A stretch of 64,000 nt of DNA from Oceanospirillaceae bacterium (GTDB lineage Bacteria; Pseudomonadota; Gammaproteobacteria; Pseudomonadales; Balneatricaceae). Shown here in pieces: positions 45,735-56,065 of the stretch (positions within the stretch are counted from its first letter, which is position 1; each line of letters begins with the position of its first letter). Location of the stretch: assembly GCA_013215505.1 (NCBI GenBank), contig JABSQZ010000012.1, positions 62,001-126,000 of the forward strand. Reading direction: 5' to 3'. The notes under the pieces were generated by a model. That model searched no databases, was not told the origin of the DNA, and worked only from the letters and a program-made list of their open reading frames with translations. The position numbers and the translations under genes were made by a program.

Positions 45735-47012
45735 TTAATAACCTAACCAGTCATCGCGACGGGCTAAGGTAACGGTAGTCACTTTATCGATCTTCACTTC
45801 TCCACCGTTAAAGTTACCTTTGTAGATATTTACCTGGTTGATGCCGCGATGATCTTCTGCGGTCCAGTTAGCTGCCAGACAAACCCCTTCAAGACCTTTT
45901 GGTACCCAATCAGATTTAGCGTACATGCCTTTCTTGACGTTTTCACCGGTAATACCGCCATTCGCATCCGCCCACTCCATCGCCTCTTTCATGAAGTAAG
46001 TTGAGCAAACTCCACGCATGTAGTGATGCAAGCGTGCTTTTTCACCGCTCTTATCAGACATCTTAGAGATCTCACGCACTAACTTCATTCCCGGGGCAGT
46101 GTCATTCCAAAATGGCGTCATTGCCGGGAAAATGTAATCCTTTATGCCCTCGCCCGCTGCGGCAAAGGTTTTTCTATCGCCACCCCAGATGTTGGACATG
46201 AACTGGATTTTAGTGCCCACTGTGTTACAAGATTTAATCAGTGACAGTACCGAACCACCTAAGTTACCGATGTAGCCGTAGTTAGAACCAGAACTTTTGA
46301 TACTCAGACACTGGGCTTTGAAGTCACCCGGTTTCATCGACACTACCACGGGGGATTGCACATCAAATCCCAACTCAGTGGCATATTCAGCACACGCTTT
46401 CTTAGGCGCGTTCGGGAAAGGATGGTTGGCGCCTATATGGGTAAATTTAGGTTTGCCCGCTGCGCCTTTAGTTTTCCAGTCAGCAGCTGCCCACTGCACT
46501 AACCCGCGACAGGCATCCGAGTAAGAGGCGCCGTAGAAAAAGTTGTAGGGTGCAGGCTTCTTAGTATTCGGGTTCTTACCGGTAGGATCGGTTAAGTGCC
46601 CCGAGTAAGAGGCAGAAAACACAGGAGTTTTGTCTTTTGCAACAAAAGAGATCAAAGCTTCAGTATCTGCGGTACCCCAACCTTGCATCACCACCATGTT
46701 CTTACGTGATTTCCACTTTTTATAAGCGGCGATCGCCTGGGGAACTTTGTAGGCGTAATCGATAGTTTCGTACTCTAAAGTGGTGCCATTGATACCGCCA
46801 TTAGCATTGATGTAGGCCAGAGAATCGCGGATACCGTTGGCATACACTTTACCGATAAAGGCGGTGGGACCGGACATGTCGGCTAAGTGGCCAACAAACA
46901 CGGACTCAGCCGCGCTCACCCCAGTGCTGACGCTGAGCACCGCTGTGGCCAGTAGTGTAGGTAACAATATTTTATGTTGTCTAGCTGCTTTCATAGTTGT
47001 TTTTTTCATCAC
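45735..47012 (-). CDS. ABC transporter periplasmic substrate-binding protein
   Basis: 425 residues. A Sec signal peptide ends at about VSAAES; the mature part starts VFVGHLADMSGPTAFIGKVYANGIRDSLAYINANGG, the LivJ-like periplasmic-binding fold. The frame starts GTG-ATG; AAGGA lies 8 bases before the ATG at 47009, which is the likelier start. It binds the imported compound in the periplasm. Association with acyl ligases rather than amino acid enzymes suggests a carboxylic or aromatic acid as ligand, which is inference. Confidence 0.87.
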   Translation of the reverse strand: MMKKTTMKAARQHKILLPTLLATAVLSVSTGVSAAESVFVGHLADMSGPTAFIGKVYANGIRDSLAYINANGGINGTTLEYETIDYAYKVPQAIAAYKKWKSRKNMVVMQGWGTADTEALISFVAKDKTPVFSASYSGHLTDPTGKNPNTKKPAPYNFFYGASYSDACRGLVQWAAADWKTKGAAGKPKFTHIGANHPFPNAPKKACAEYATELGFDVQSPVVVSMKPGDFKAQCLSIKSSGSNYGYIGNLGGSVLSLIKSCNTVGTKIQFMSNIWGGDRKTFAAAGEGIKDYIFPAMTPFWNDTAPGMKLVREISKMSDKSGEKARLHHYMRGVCSTYFMKEAMEWADANGGITGENVKKGMYAKSDWVPKGLEGVCLAANWTAEDHRGINQVNIYKGNFNGGEVKIDKVTTVTLARRDDWLGY

Positions 47013-47135
47013 AAGCTTCCTTCATAAAGAGTGGCGATTCGCCATTTTCTGTTGGTTTTCTGCCAGCTATGCTGCCGGCCGGTTTTTACTACTTTTTAAT
47101 CTGTTAGTCCCTCTGTCCCCTGACCATTATCTGAA

Positions 47136-48209
47136 TCAGTAAGAGAAAGGGTAAAACTTCCAGTAATTCTTGATTTGTGCCCAGCGATGCGCCAGTCCCT
47201 CCGGTTCGAAAATCAAAAAGCCGATGATCACTAAGCCAATCGCCATTTCTTTTATGTATGCAAGACCGTCGACCACCATCGGCACATTGCCCCAGTCAGT
47301 ATCTTTCAACACAGACACTGCGCTCTCCAGCACTTCCGGTAAAAACACCATGAAGATCACCCCCATTAAAGTACCTTTTACCGAGCCCAAACCGCCGATG
47401 ATGATCATGGCTAAAAATTGAATAGATAAGAATATGGTGAAGCCTTCAGCGGAGACATAACCCAGATAGTGGGCGTACAACGCACCGCCAATACCAGCGT
47501 AAAATGAGGAGATACCAAAGGACAACAAACGGTATTTGTTCAGTTTTATGCCCATTATTTCCGCCGACAGATAGTGGTCGCGGATCGCCACAAACGCACG
47601 CCCATCTCGGCTGCGCAGTAAGTTACAGGCCCAGATAAACATAGTCACTAAAGCAAACAGTGCCACATAGTAGAAACTCTGATCTGTATCAAAGACAAAA
47701 CCAAACATACTCAGTGGCTCAGCTGCAGCCCCATAAGAACCCCCGGAGAACCAGTCGGCACGGGCGAAAAAGTCTTCGATAATAAACTGTGAGGCCAGTG
47801 TTGCTATGGCCAGATACAAGCCTTTAATGCGCGCTGCGGGCAATCCAAACATCATGCCTACCGCCATGGTCATAAAACCTGCCAGTGGTATACTCAGAAA
47901 CACCGGGATCTGGAAACTGGTATTGAGCCAGGCCGAGGCAAATGCACCGAAGCCAAAGAAAGCACCGTGTCCCAGAGATATCTGACCGGTGTAGCCGACC
48001 AGAATATTCAAGCCCAGTGCCGCAATCCCCAGGTAGGAAATCTGGATGCACAAGGTTAACAAGTAACCATCCAGAAATAGCGGTGCGGTACATAACACTA
48101 AGATGGCGATGATCGCCATCCGGCGAATGGTTTTAGTCTCAAAAATTGTATTATCTTGTTTATAGCTGGTGCGGAAATCTCCGCACGGGCGCAAGGCTAA
48201 ACTAGACAT
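47136..48209 (-). CDS. ABC transporter permease, LivM type
   Basis: 357 residues with about ten membrane helices. NILVGYTGQISLGHGAFFGFGAF and MIIIGGLGSVKGTLMGVIFM are the conserved LivM regions, including the loop that contacts the ATPase. An N-terminal cytoplasmic extension of about 30 residues is present. It lies between the LivH-like permease and the binding-protein gene. Confidence 0.9.
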   Translation of the reverse strand: MSSLALRPCGDFRTSYKQDNTIFETKTIRRMAIIAILVLCTAPLFLDGYLLTLCIQISYLGIAALGLNILVGYTGQISLGHGAFFGFGAFASAWLNTSFQIPVFLSIPLAGFMTMAVGMMFGLPAARIKGLYLAIATLASQFIIEDFFARADWFSGGSYGAAAEPLSMFGFVFDTDQSFYYVALFALVTMFIWACNLLRSRDGRAFVAIRDHYLSAEIMGIKLNKYRLLSFGISSFYAGIGGALYAHYLGYVSAEGFTIFLSIQFLAMIIIGGLGSVKGTLMGVIFMVFLPEVLESAVSVLKDTDWGNVPMVVDGLAYIKEMAIGLVIIGFLIFEPEGLAHRWAQIKNYWKFYPFSY

Positions 48210-48271
48210 AAGTCACTCCTAAAAATTATAAAGTCAGCCGCATTTAAATCAAACACCCTGCGGCTGTCAGA

Positions 48272-49165
48272 TCAAATACGTTCTATGTCTTTAGTACCAA
48301 ATAGGCCATAGGGCTTGAACCACAAAATCACCAGCAGTACATAGAAAGGGGCAATGTCATACATATTGCCGATTTGCAGATACTGGCTGTCGACAAATTC
48401 TGCAACGTTTTCCAGCACCCCGATAATCACCCCACCAACAATCGCGCCGATGATTGAATCCAGTCCTCCTAAAATCACTGCCGGGAATACTTTAATACCC
48501 ATAATAGAGAGCGAATCGGAAACCCCATTGACCATGCCCAGTACTACCCCTGCAGTGGCCGAGACAGTAGCGGCAATTGCCCAGCTCATGGCAAAGACAT
48601 TTTTAACCGATATACCTAAGCTCTGTGCCACTTGCTGATCGAAAGCGGTGGCGCGCATTGCCAGGCCGTGTTTTGAGTATTTGAAGAAGAAGTAGAATGC
48701 CAGCATGATCACTAGTGCGATCACCGTACTCATCAAATAGGCCATCTCAATGTTCAGACCTAATATATTAATATTCTGGGTATCAAATACCTGCGGGTAA
48801 CTCTGCGGTGATACGCCGAAAATCCATTTCATCAGCGACTGGAAAAAAATCGACAGACCAATAGTAATCATGATCACCGAAATAATCGGTTCTCCTATCA
48901 TCGGCCTGAGCACAATCATTTGCAGCAACATGCCAAAAGCGGCCATAAAGCACATGCTTAACAAGAAACCGAGGAAGAATGGCAGTTGCAGATAGACCAG
49001 CGCTGCCCAGCAGACCCAGGCACCGATCAGCAGGAACTCGCCCTGGGCAAAATTGACAATCTTGGTGGATTTGTAAACCAGTACAAAGCACATGCCAATC
49101 ACTCCGTACAACAATCCAACGATCAGGCCATTGACGATTAACTGCGTCAACAATTCAAAGTTCAT
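48272..49165 (-). CDS. ABC transporter permease, LivH type
   Basis: 297 residues with about eight membrane helices. LVYKSTKIVNFAQGEFLLIGA and FPAVILGGLDSIIGAIVGGVIIGV are the LivH-family signatures. It forms the membrane channel with the LivM-like permease. Its start overlaps the acyl-CoA synthetase stop by 4 bp, showing that the ligase is part of the same transcript. Confidence 0.9.
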   Translation of the reverse strand: MNFELLTQLIVNGLIVGLLYGVIGMCFVLVYKSTKIVNFAQGEFLLIGAWVCWAALVYLQLPFFLGFLLSMCFMAAFGMLLQMIVLRPMIGEPIISVIMITIGLSIFFQSLMKWIFGVSPQSYPQVFDTQNINILGLNIEMAYLMSTVIALVIMLAFYFFFKYSKHGLAMRATAFDQQVAQSLGISVKNVFAMSWAIAATVSATAGVVLGMVNGVSDSLSIMGIKVFPAVILGGLDSIIGAIVGGVIIGVLENVAEFVDSQYLQIGNMYDIAPFYVLLVILWFKPYGLFGTKDIERI

Positions 49166-51114
49166 GATGCTCTCCTGTGAAGTTTTTGTGGCTGCTGCGC
49201 TGTAGCCGTTGCTTCAATCAGCGTCTCGACCTTTAGCTGGGTTTGGATTCTGGAGTTGCTGCCATCCTGAAAGGTAATTACCGTGTCTATATCCACTACT
49301 TCGCGATGATCATAAAGCGCATTGATAATCCCAGCATATTTGTCGGCAACCACTGAGCGACGCACCTTACGAGTACGGGTTAGCTCTCCATCATCGGCAT
49401 CTAACTCTTTGTACAAGAGTACAAATTTATGGATTTTTTGCGCCTGGGGTAACGTTTCGTTAACACTGGCGACTTCAGCGGCAAGCTTGGCGTAAACCTC
49501 GGGCTGGGCGGCTAAATTAGTGTAATTAGTAAAAGCTAATCCCTGCTGTTCAGCCCATTTGGAAACGATCGAAAAGCGTATGCAGATAATGGCACTGAGG
49601 AAAGGCTGGTCTTTACCCAGAATCACTGCCTCGCCGATAAAAGATGAGAATTTAAGCTTGTTTTCAATGTATTGTGGTGAATATTGAAGTCCATTACTGG
49701 TCTTTGCTAAGTCTTTAATACGGTCAATTATCACTAAGTGACCCGACTCTTTAAAGTAACCAGCGTCTCCGGTATGCATCCAGCCTTTTCTAACATCTTC
49801 ATCGTACGCTTGTTGGTTGTCTAAATAGCCGCTGAACATCCCGACGGTTTTAGCGATGACTTCCCCTACCCCTTCACTGTCAGTGTTAATCACTTGAACT
49901 TGGGCGCTGTCAAAGCTCACTCCGACACTGTCGTAGTCGATGTCATCTGCAGCGTGCACTGTATAGGCCCCACAGAGCTCAGTTTGACCGTACAACTGAC
50001 GTAGCGGTACGCCGATAGTTTGAAAGAAACGGAAGGTATCAGGTCCCAGTGCCGCGCCACCGGTGGCGGCGGACTTTAAGAAGGTAAAACCGAGGCGGTC
50101 ACGTAGCGCTTTCATTAGCAGTATTTCTGCCAGCCAGGACTTGCGGCCCAACTGCTGCGCTTGCTCGGCATGCGCCAAGGCGAAATCGAACAGCTTTTGT
50201 TTCAACGGTGTCGAATCCATCATCCGCGCTTTCACATCTGCCAGAATTCCCTCCCACACTCTGGGGGCTAGCAGTACAAAGCTGGGGCCGATTTCCCGCA
50301 AATCTGCCATCATAGTCTCTTGTTCTTCGACAAAATTCACTACCTGCCTGGCGATCAGCGCCTGCCCAACTGCGTATACTTGCTCCATAATCCAGGGCAG
50401 CGGCAACACTGATACATAGTTGTCGCCAGGATCTCTCGGGTCTGCCCGCAGATAAGAACTGCAGTGTTTAACAAAATTACCGCCCGCTAACAGCACGATT
50501 TTAGGTTTGGATGTAGTGCCTGAAGTGGTGCAGTAAATAGCCGTTTCATCGGCCTTGGTAGCATCCACATAAGTGTCGTAGAGCTCAGGTGACAAGCTAT
50601 CGATCTCTCGTCCCTGGGCGTATAGGTCTTCGATGCTGATCAGTCGTGGATCGTCGTACTTGCGCATACCTCTGGGATCACAGTAGACGATGATTTTGAC
50701 CTGTGGGATTTGATCGGCCAATTCCATTAATTTATCGCACTGTTCTTCATCTTCTGCGATCACCACTGTGGCTTTACTTTTATTCAGTAAATACACAACT
50801 TCTTCATGCAGTGAGTCTTGAAAAATGCCGATGGAATAACACTGCATCGCATGGGCGGCAATCTCGCCCCATACCCACTCGGGGCGGTTGTCTCCCAATA
50901 AGGCAATGGCATCTTTTGCATTAACCCCCAACTTCACCAGCGCCAGAGACAACCATTTGACTCGATTTTGGTAATCGCTCCAGCTAAACTCGCTCCAGAT
51001 ACCAAACTCTTTTTCACGCATGGCAATATCATTGGGCCAATTTTTGGCATTGTGCCTGAGTATCTTGGGAAAAGTATCAAACTCTCCCATCTCGAAATTA
51101 GTTGCCGCATTCAT
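49162..51114 (-). CDS. AMP-dependent long-chain-type acyl-CoA synthetase
   Basis: 650 residues. The P-loop IYCTTSGTTSKPKIV is present, with a serine where glycine is usual; LYGQTELCGAYTVH and GWMHTGDAGYFKESGHLVIIDRIKDL are the later conserved motifs. It resembles the FadD/long-chain group that carries an N-terminal DNRPEWV. It overlaps both neighbours (livG-like by one base, livH-like by 4 bp). Activation of the transported acid with CoA is the simplest role. Confidence 0.88.
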   Translation of the reverse strand: MNAATNFEMGEFDTFPKILRHNAKNWPNDIAMREKEFGIWSEFSWSDYQNRVKWLSLALVKLGVNAKDAIALLGDNRPEWVWGEIAAHAMQCYSIGIFQDSLHEEVVYLLNKSKATVVIAEDEEQCDKLMELADQIPQVKIIVYCDPRGMRKYDDPRLISIEDLYAQGREIDSLSPELYDTYVDATKADETAIYCTTSGTTSKPKIVLLAGGNFVKHCSSYLRADPRDPGDNYVSVLPLPWIMEQVYAVGQALIARQVVNFVEEQETMMADLREIGPSFVLLAPRVWEGILADVKARMMDSTPLKQKLFDFALAHAEQAQQLGRKSWLAEILLMKALRDRLGFTFLKSAATGGAALGPDTFRFFQTIGVPLRQLYGQTELCGAYTVHAADDIDYDSVGVSFDSAQVQVINTDSEGVGEVIAKTVGMFSGYLDNQQAYDEDVRKGWMHTGDAGYFKESGHLVIIDRIKDLAKTSNGLQYSPQYIENKLKFSSFIGEAVILGKDQPFLSAIICIRFSIVSKWAEQQGLAFTNYTNLAAQPEVYAKLAAEVASVNETLPQAQKIHKFVLLYKELDADDGELTRTRKVRRSVVADKYAGIINALYDHREVVDIDTVITFQDGSNSRIQTQLKVETLIEATATAQQPQKLHRRAS

Positions 51115-51914
51115 TAGCTGGCCTCCTGAATTTCTTCATCTTCAATGCCTAAATAGGCGCGTTTTACATCGGGATCAGCCATCACTTCATCCGGTAACCC
51201 ACAGATCAGTTTTTTACCAAAATCCAGTACCATGACTTCATGGGAGATATCCATCACCACCCCCATATCGTGTTCGATCATCACCACAGTGATATCAAAT
51301 TCTTCATTTAAATCCAGAACATAACGCGCCATGTCCTCTTTTTCTTCAAGGTTCATACCGGCCATGGGTTCATCCAGCAAAATCAATTTTGGGTTTAGTG
51401 CCATGGCCCTGGCCAGCTCTACTCTCTTGCGCAATCCGTAGGACAAAGTACCGGCAATTGACTTGCGAATATGGGATATTTCCAGAAAGTCGATCACCTC
51501 TTCGACTTTACGACGATGCTGCAGTTCTTCATTTTGAGCACTGGACGCCCAGTACAAGGGACCGGTGATCCAATTATTTTTCAGCAGATGATGGCGTCCG
51601 ACCATGATGTTATCTAACACTGACAGATGCCCGAACAATGCCAGATTTTGAAAGGTACGACCCATGCCTAAATCGGCCCGATCGTTAGGCGCTAAGTCAG
51701 TAATCTCGTCACCCTGGAAAATAATCTTGCCACTGTTCGGTTGGTAGCGGCCAGAAATGCAGTTCAGCATAGAAGTTTTACCGGCGCCATTGGGGCCGAT
51801 AATGGAAAAGACTGATCCTTTTGCAACTTCAAAACTCACATCACTGAGCGCTTTAACGCCGCCAAAGGCCAGTGAAACTTGCTCTATTTTGAGTATCGAC
51901 TCAGTCATACTCAC
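51114..51914 (-). CDS. ABC transporter ATP-binding protein, LivG type
   Basis: 266 residues. Walker A IIGPNGAGKTSMLN, a variant signature LSYGLRKRVELARAM, and Walker B LILLDEPMAGMN are intact. It belongs to the LivG group and is the first gene of the leftward cluster. TTAGGAGTGTGAGT precedes the ATG, a strong ribosome site. The promoter lies in the 488-bp gap shared with crbS. Confidence 0.9.
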   Translation of the reverse strand: MSMTESILKIEQVSLAFGGVKALSDVSFEVAKGSVFSIIGPNGAGKTSMLNCISGRYQPNSGKIIFQGDEITDLAPNDRADLGMGRTFQNLALFGHLSVLDNIMVGRHHLLKNNWITGPLYWASSAQNEELQHRRKVEEVIDFLEISHIRKSIAGTLSYGLRKRVELARAMALNPKLILLDEPMAGMNLEEKEDMARYVLDLNEEFDITVVMIEHDMGVVMDISHEVMVLDFGKKLICGLPDEVMADPDVKRAYLGIEDEEIQEAS

Positions 51915-52402
51915 ACTCCTAATATTCAGTTAATACTATGTCGCCGCGGATCAACCGCAGGGCGAAAAAAATGACAGGGGCCCTGTCGGCAAACCGTATC
52001 GCCGATCCAAGCCCCTATCTAAAAAAGTAGCAATGAGGATGCTACCGGACATCCTATCCTCGTCTGCCTGCTGTCCTGTTCAGTCACAGCTTAGTGGCTA
52101 TGACTGGCAGATCAGCGACAATCTTCCATCATCATAAAACAGTGAGGTTTAGCCGCAATCGGCAATAGGGATTAGCACTTCAGGTGTAGCGCTAAAGAAT
52201 TAGTCCTTTAGGACTAAGGCTTTAGGACTAAGAATTGCCGGCGAGAGTCAAAGATCTTTATTGGCAGTAGATATGTGCTAGATTAAGGAAAAATTATAAT
52301 TAGGAACATGTAATCAAGTCCAAATTTTCTCTGCGGGCTTAAGCGCATGCACCTTTTCCAGAACGCGTTTTCGCCGTTGTACTGCAGTCTTTAGAGAGTA
52401 TT
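51915..52402. promoter_or_regulatory. Divergent control region between the transporter operon and crbS
   Basis: 488 bp with no gene. It must hold promoters for both directions. Two palindromic elements are visible: gacaggg-g-ccctgtc at 51973-51987, and a cluster at 52200-52232 described separately. No confident -35/-10 or sigma-54 site was identified. Confidence 0.6.
52200..52232. promoter_or_regulatory. Palindrome plus direct repeat, candidate operator
   Basis: 52200-52217 is an inverted repeat (ttagtcct, 2 bases, aggactaa). tttaggactaag occurs twice, at 52207-52218 and 52221-52232, 14 bp apart. The arrangement, 171 bp upstream of crbS, looks like tandem half-sites for a dimeric regulator. 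Confidence 0.5.
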
Positions 52403-55400
52403 ATGTTTTCAAATTGGTTACTGGTCAGTGTCAGCATAGGCTATATAAGTTTGTTGTTTTTAATCGCCTATTTAGGGGGAAAATACCGGCACAAACTCGC
52501 GGCCTCGCAACATACTATTATCTATGCATTGTCTCTGGGGGTGTACTGTACTTCCTGGGGTTTTCTCGGCACTGCAGCTCAGGCGGCCAATAACTCATTC
52601 ACCTACATCTCTCTTTATCTGGCGCCTATTCTACTGTTTGTATTTGCCTGGCCGTTCATTCAGCGGATTATTAAAACCAGTCTGCAACTGAAGATCACCT
52701 CAATTGCCGACTTGTTGTCGGCTCGCTTTGGAAAATCACAAAAACTGGCGATCATCATCACTTTAGTCGCCTTAATCGGCACTATGCCCTACATCGCCCT
52801 GCAGCTTAAAGCGATTGTCTATTCTTATAAAATTCTACAGAAAAATCAAGATCTTCCGGTATGGCAGCTGGGGTTGATTGTCAGTATTATACTGGCCGGT
52901 TTTACCATTATTTTTGGGGTCCGTACTATAGATATCAGTGAGCGGCACCCGGGAGTAATGATTGCCATTGCCTTCGAATCTCTGGTCAAACTTATTGCCT
53001 TTTTAATGGTTGGTATGTTTGTGTCTTTTTACATTTATGACTCTCCATTAGAAATCGTCAATTTATCCTGGGACTATATTGATATTGAGCAACAGCTGAG
53101 CAGCTCCAGTTTGATTGGCATGTTTGGTATGCTGATCATAGCCACTTCGGCTTTCTTGTGTCTGCCGCGCCAATTCCAGGTGATGTTCGTCGAAATCAAA
53201 GAGTCACGGTTTTCCACACTGTCACGCTGGCTAATACCCCTGTATGTATTCATCTTTGCCTTTTTTGCCGGCCCCATTGGTCTGGCAGGCCATCTAAACT
53301 ACGGTAACTCTATGCCAGCAGACGCCTACGCGCTGTTCCTGCCCGCCTACAATGGCCAGTTATGGTTATCGTTATTCGCTTTTTTAGGAGCCGTTTCCGC
53401 GGCCAGTTCTATGGTTATCGTATCGACTATTGCACTGAGTACCATGCTCAGTAACGAGATAGTTTTTCCGATGATCTTTAAATACTCCCGGCGCCAACAC
53501 CATGATTTCAAACATTTCCAGGCGCAATTATTATTGATTCGCAAAGCCCTGGTGTTATTAGTCATCGCCCTGAGTTTAGGTATGCTGCTGCTGTCCCCGC
53601 CCGATACCTTATCGTCACTGGGAGAAGTAGCCTTTGGCGCCATCGCTCAGATCGGACCGGTGCTGGCAGCCGCTTTCTTTTGGCGCAGGGCCACTCTCAC
53701 GGGTGTTATCTGCGGAATCAGCAGCGGTTTTAGCATCTGGGCGCTGTTTAATTTTTTACCGCAATTAGGGCTCTACGCACATCCGCTACAGGGATCGGAG
53801 CTGCCGGGAACCACCGTAGTCACACTCAGCGGTCTGTTTGTCAACATTTTAGTAATGGCTGTGGTCTCGCTGGCCACCCGTCAAAGCCTGCGTGAACAGA
53901 TGCAGAGTAAGTTCTTCTACCCGCAGCGCAAACCGACCCAGTGGAGTTTGCCCAAGCAGCCAAAGGTAGATATTCATGAATTAGAGTTTCTGGTAGCACG
54001 CTTTATCGGCGTGGAAAAAGCCGCCCACTCCTTTAAACTGTTCGCCAATAAAAACAGTTTTTTGAAAGCTAAAGAATACGATGAAGCACTGATTTTCCAC
54101 GCCGAGACAATTCTGGCGGCAGTACTGGGCTCTGCCTCGGCGAAACTGGTTACCTCCTTTGCCACAGGCGGTAATGAAATGGTTTTTGATCAAGTGGCGC
54201 AGCTGGCAGAAGACAACTCCAGCCAGCAGCTGGAGTTTTCTCGTACTGTGTTACAAAGCGTTATTGAAAACGTCAGTGAAGGCATTTCTGTGATCGACAG
54301 TGAGCTGCAGCTGGTGGCCTGGAACCAGCGCTACCTGGATATATTTAACTTCCCAGAAGAATTCATCTACATAGGCAGTCCGATCAGTCAGTTGATCCAT
54401 TACAACTTAAGTCAAAGACCCGAATACGCCGACTCTATCAACCAACAAGTGCAGAAACGGCTGGAGTTTTTCCGCCAGGGCAGCAGGCACAGCTCAGAGC
54501 GTAAACTGGACAACGGCATGACCATCCGCACCGAGGGCAATCCGATTCCCGGAGGCGGGTTTGTGATGATATTTTCCGATATCACTTCCTACCGCCAGGC
54601 GGAAAAGTTCTTAAAAGAGGAAAACTACGACCTGGAGAGCCGGGTACTGGCGCGCACCACTGAACTGGAGCAAGCCAACCGAGAACTGGAACAGGCCAAC
54701 AGCGAGCTGGCACTGGCCCGGGAAAAGGCGGAACAGGCACATTTCAAAAAGAGTCAGTATTTAAAGGCCTGTAGTCATGATTTGCTACAGCCACTGTCTG
54801 CGGCTCGGCTGTTTTCATCAGCAGTCAGCCTCAGCCCTAAAGTATCGGCGCAAGAGCGACTACAGATTCAGCAGATAGACACTTCCCTGGAAATCGCCAA
54901 TAACTTACTGTTGGATTTAAATGAGATAGCCAGAATCGAAAGCGGCAATATTACCCCGGTGATAAAATCGTTGCCGGTGACCCAGCTGTTTAGCTTATTG
55001 AGCGCTGAATTTAGCGCCCAGACTAAGCAATTTGACATAGACTTCAGCTCTAAAAACAGCAAGTTATACATTAATAGTGATTTGACATTATTGACCAGAA
55101 TTGTACAAAACTTCCTCAGTAATGCCTTTAGATACGCTGGCGGCGGGAAAGTGTTATTGGGCTGTCGACGCCAGGGAGAATATTTATCCATTCAAGTACT
55201 GGATAACGGACCGGGCATACCAAAAGACAAGCAGCAGGCGGTATTTGAGCAATTTACCCAGCTGTCCACAGTGACAATAGTCGGGCCAAAAGGCCTGGGG
55301 CTAGGGCTAAATATCGCCCAAAGTTTAGCGGCGCTGTTAAGCCACCCCATCGACCTCAAGTCGCAATTAACCAAAGGCTGTCTGTTTAGCATCTCAGTTC

Positions 55401-55933
55401 CCATAGAGCGCACTCCCGTCAGGAAAATACAGCCAGCCTCACCGAGCGTCAGTACCTTGCAGGGAGTGAAAGTATTGTGCATAGACAACGAGCAGGCAAT
55501 TTTAGCGGGGATGGAGGATTTATTGAGCGCCTGGAAATGTGATGTATACACTGCACAGAGCGCCGAGCAAGCGCTGGAAATATTTAGTCAACAGGAAAAC
55601 CAATTTGATATCGTATTGGTAGATTATCAGCTGCAAGAGCCGTCATTTAAACCGGGTCTGCACAGTACAAAGAAGCGTTTTAACCCCAACACTGCCAGAG
55701 ATTATGCAGCAGACGGCATTACCTTGATCGCCCTGCTGCAACAACTCAGTAGCTACCCCCTGCCCGCTATCTTAATCACTGCGACCACAGATGCGGAAGT
55801 GTTAATCAGAGCCCAACAGGCAGAGATAGGCTATTTGCGTAAGATAGTAAAACCTATAGCACTGCGGGCATTGATGAGCTCGCTATTAGCTAAAAACCTG
55901 GAGAAGAATTATGCCCACCAGGATTTCAGGTAA
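52403..55933 (+). CDS. crbS: Hybrid sensor histidine kinase with symporter domain (CrbS/MxtR type)
   Basis: 1176 residues. Residues 1 to about 500 form a sodium/solute-symporter (SLC5) membrane domain with about 13 helices. A STAC-type linker follows at about 525-590 (LEFLVARFIGVEKAAHSFKLF), then a PAS domain (about 625-735), a coiled coil, the HisKA box with H792 (ACSHDLLQPLSAARL), the ATPase domain (NFLSNAFRYAGGG, DNGPGIPKD, GLGLGLNIA) and a receiver with D1074 (VLVDYQL). This architecture matches CrbS of Vibrio and MxtR of Pseudomonas, which control acetyl-CoA synthetase and acetate use with CrbR/ErdR. The crbR-like gene is convergent, 132 bp away. Confidence 0.82.
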   Translation: MFSNWLLVSVSIGYISLLFLIAYLGGKYRHKLAASQHTIIYALSLGVYCTSWGFLGTAAQAANNSFTYISLYLAPILLFVFAWPFIQRIIKTSLQLKITSIADLLSARFGKSQKLAIIITLVALIGTMPYIALQLKAIVYSYKILQKNQDLPVWQLGLIVSIILAGFTIIFGVRTIDISERHPGVMIAIAFESLVKLIAFLMVGMFVSFYIYDSPLEIVNLSWDYIDIEQQLSSSSLIGMFGMLIIATSAFLCLPRQFQVMFVEIKESRFSTLSRWLIPLYVFIFAFFAGPIGLAGHLNYGNSMPADAYALFLPAYNGQLWLSLFAFLGAVSAASSMVIVSTIALSTMLSNEIVFPMIFKYSRRQHHDFKHFQAQLLLIRKALVLLVIALSLGMLLLSPPDTLSSLGEVAFGAIAQIGPVLAAAFFWRRATLTGVICGISSGFSIWALFNFLPQLGLYAHPLQGSELPGTTVVTLSGLFVNILVMAVVSLATRQSLREQMQSKFFYPQRKPTQWSLPKQPKVDIHELEFLVARFIGVEKAAHSFKLFANKNSFLKAKEYDEALIFHAETILAAVLGSASAKLVTSFATGGNEMVFDQVAQLAEDNSSQQLEFSRTVLQSVIENVSEGISVIDSELQLVAWNQRYLDIFNFPEEFIYIGSPISQLIHYNLSQRPEYADSINQQVQKRLEFFRQGSRHSSERKLDNGMTIRTEGNPIPGGGFVMIFSDITSYRQAEKFLKEENYDLESRVLARTTELEQANRELEQANSELALAREKAEQAHFKKSQYLKACSHDLLQPLSAARLFSSAVSLSPKVSAQERLQIQQIDTSLEIANNLLLDLNEIARIESGNITPVIKSLPVTQLFSLLSAEFSAQTKQFDIDFSSKNSKLYINSDLTLLTRIVQNFLSNAFRYAGGGKVLLGCRRQGEYLSIQVLDNGPGIPKDKQQAVFEQFTQLSTVTIVGPKGLGLGLNIAQSLAALLSHPIDLKSQLTKGCLFSISVPIERTPVRKIQPASPSVSTLQGVKVLCIDNEQAILAGMEDLLSAWKCDVYTAQSAEQALEIFSQQENQFDIVLVDYQLQEPSFKPGLHSTKKRFNPNTARDYAADGITLIALLQQLSSYPLPAILITATTDAEVLIRAQQAEIGYLRKIVKPIALRALMSSLLAKNLEKNYAHQDFR

Positions 55934-55963
55934 CAGTATATTTATCGACATAGGCTCCATAAC

Positions 55964-55991
55964 ATTGCCCTCAAGCACAGCAGCGGGCAAT
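55964..55991. terminator. Weak hairpin between convergent crbS and crbR
   Basis: attgccc and gggcaat form a 7-bp stem with a 14-base loop, followed by ttcttc on the plus strand. It lies 30 bp after the crbS stop and could end transcription from that side. Confidence 0.4.
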
Positions 55992-56065
55992 TTCTTCACA
56001 GCGGTAGTTAACGAAGACAGCCGCCAGCTACTGAATCAATAACTTCTCAAAGCCTGCCTCAACAG

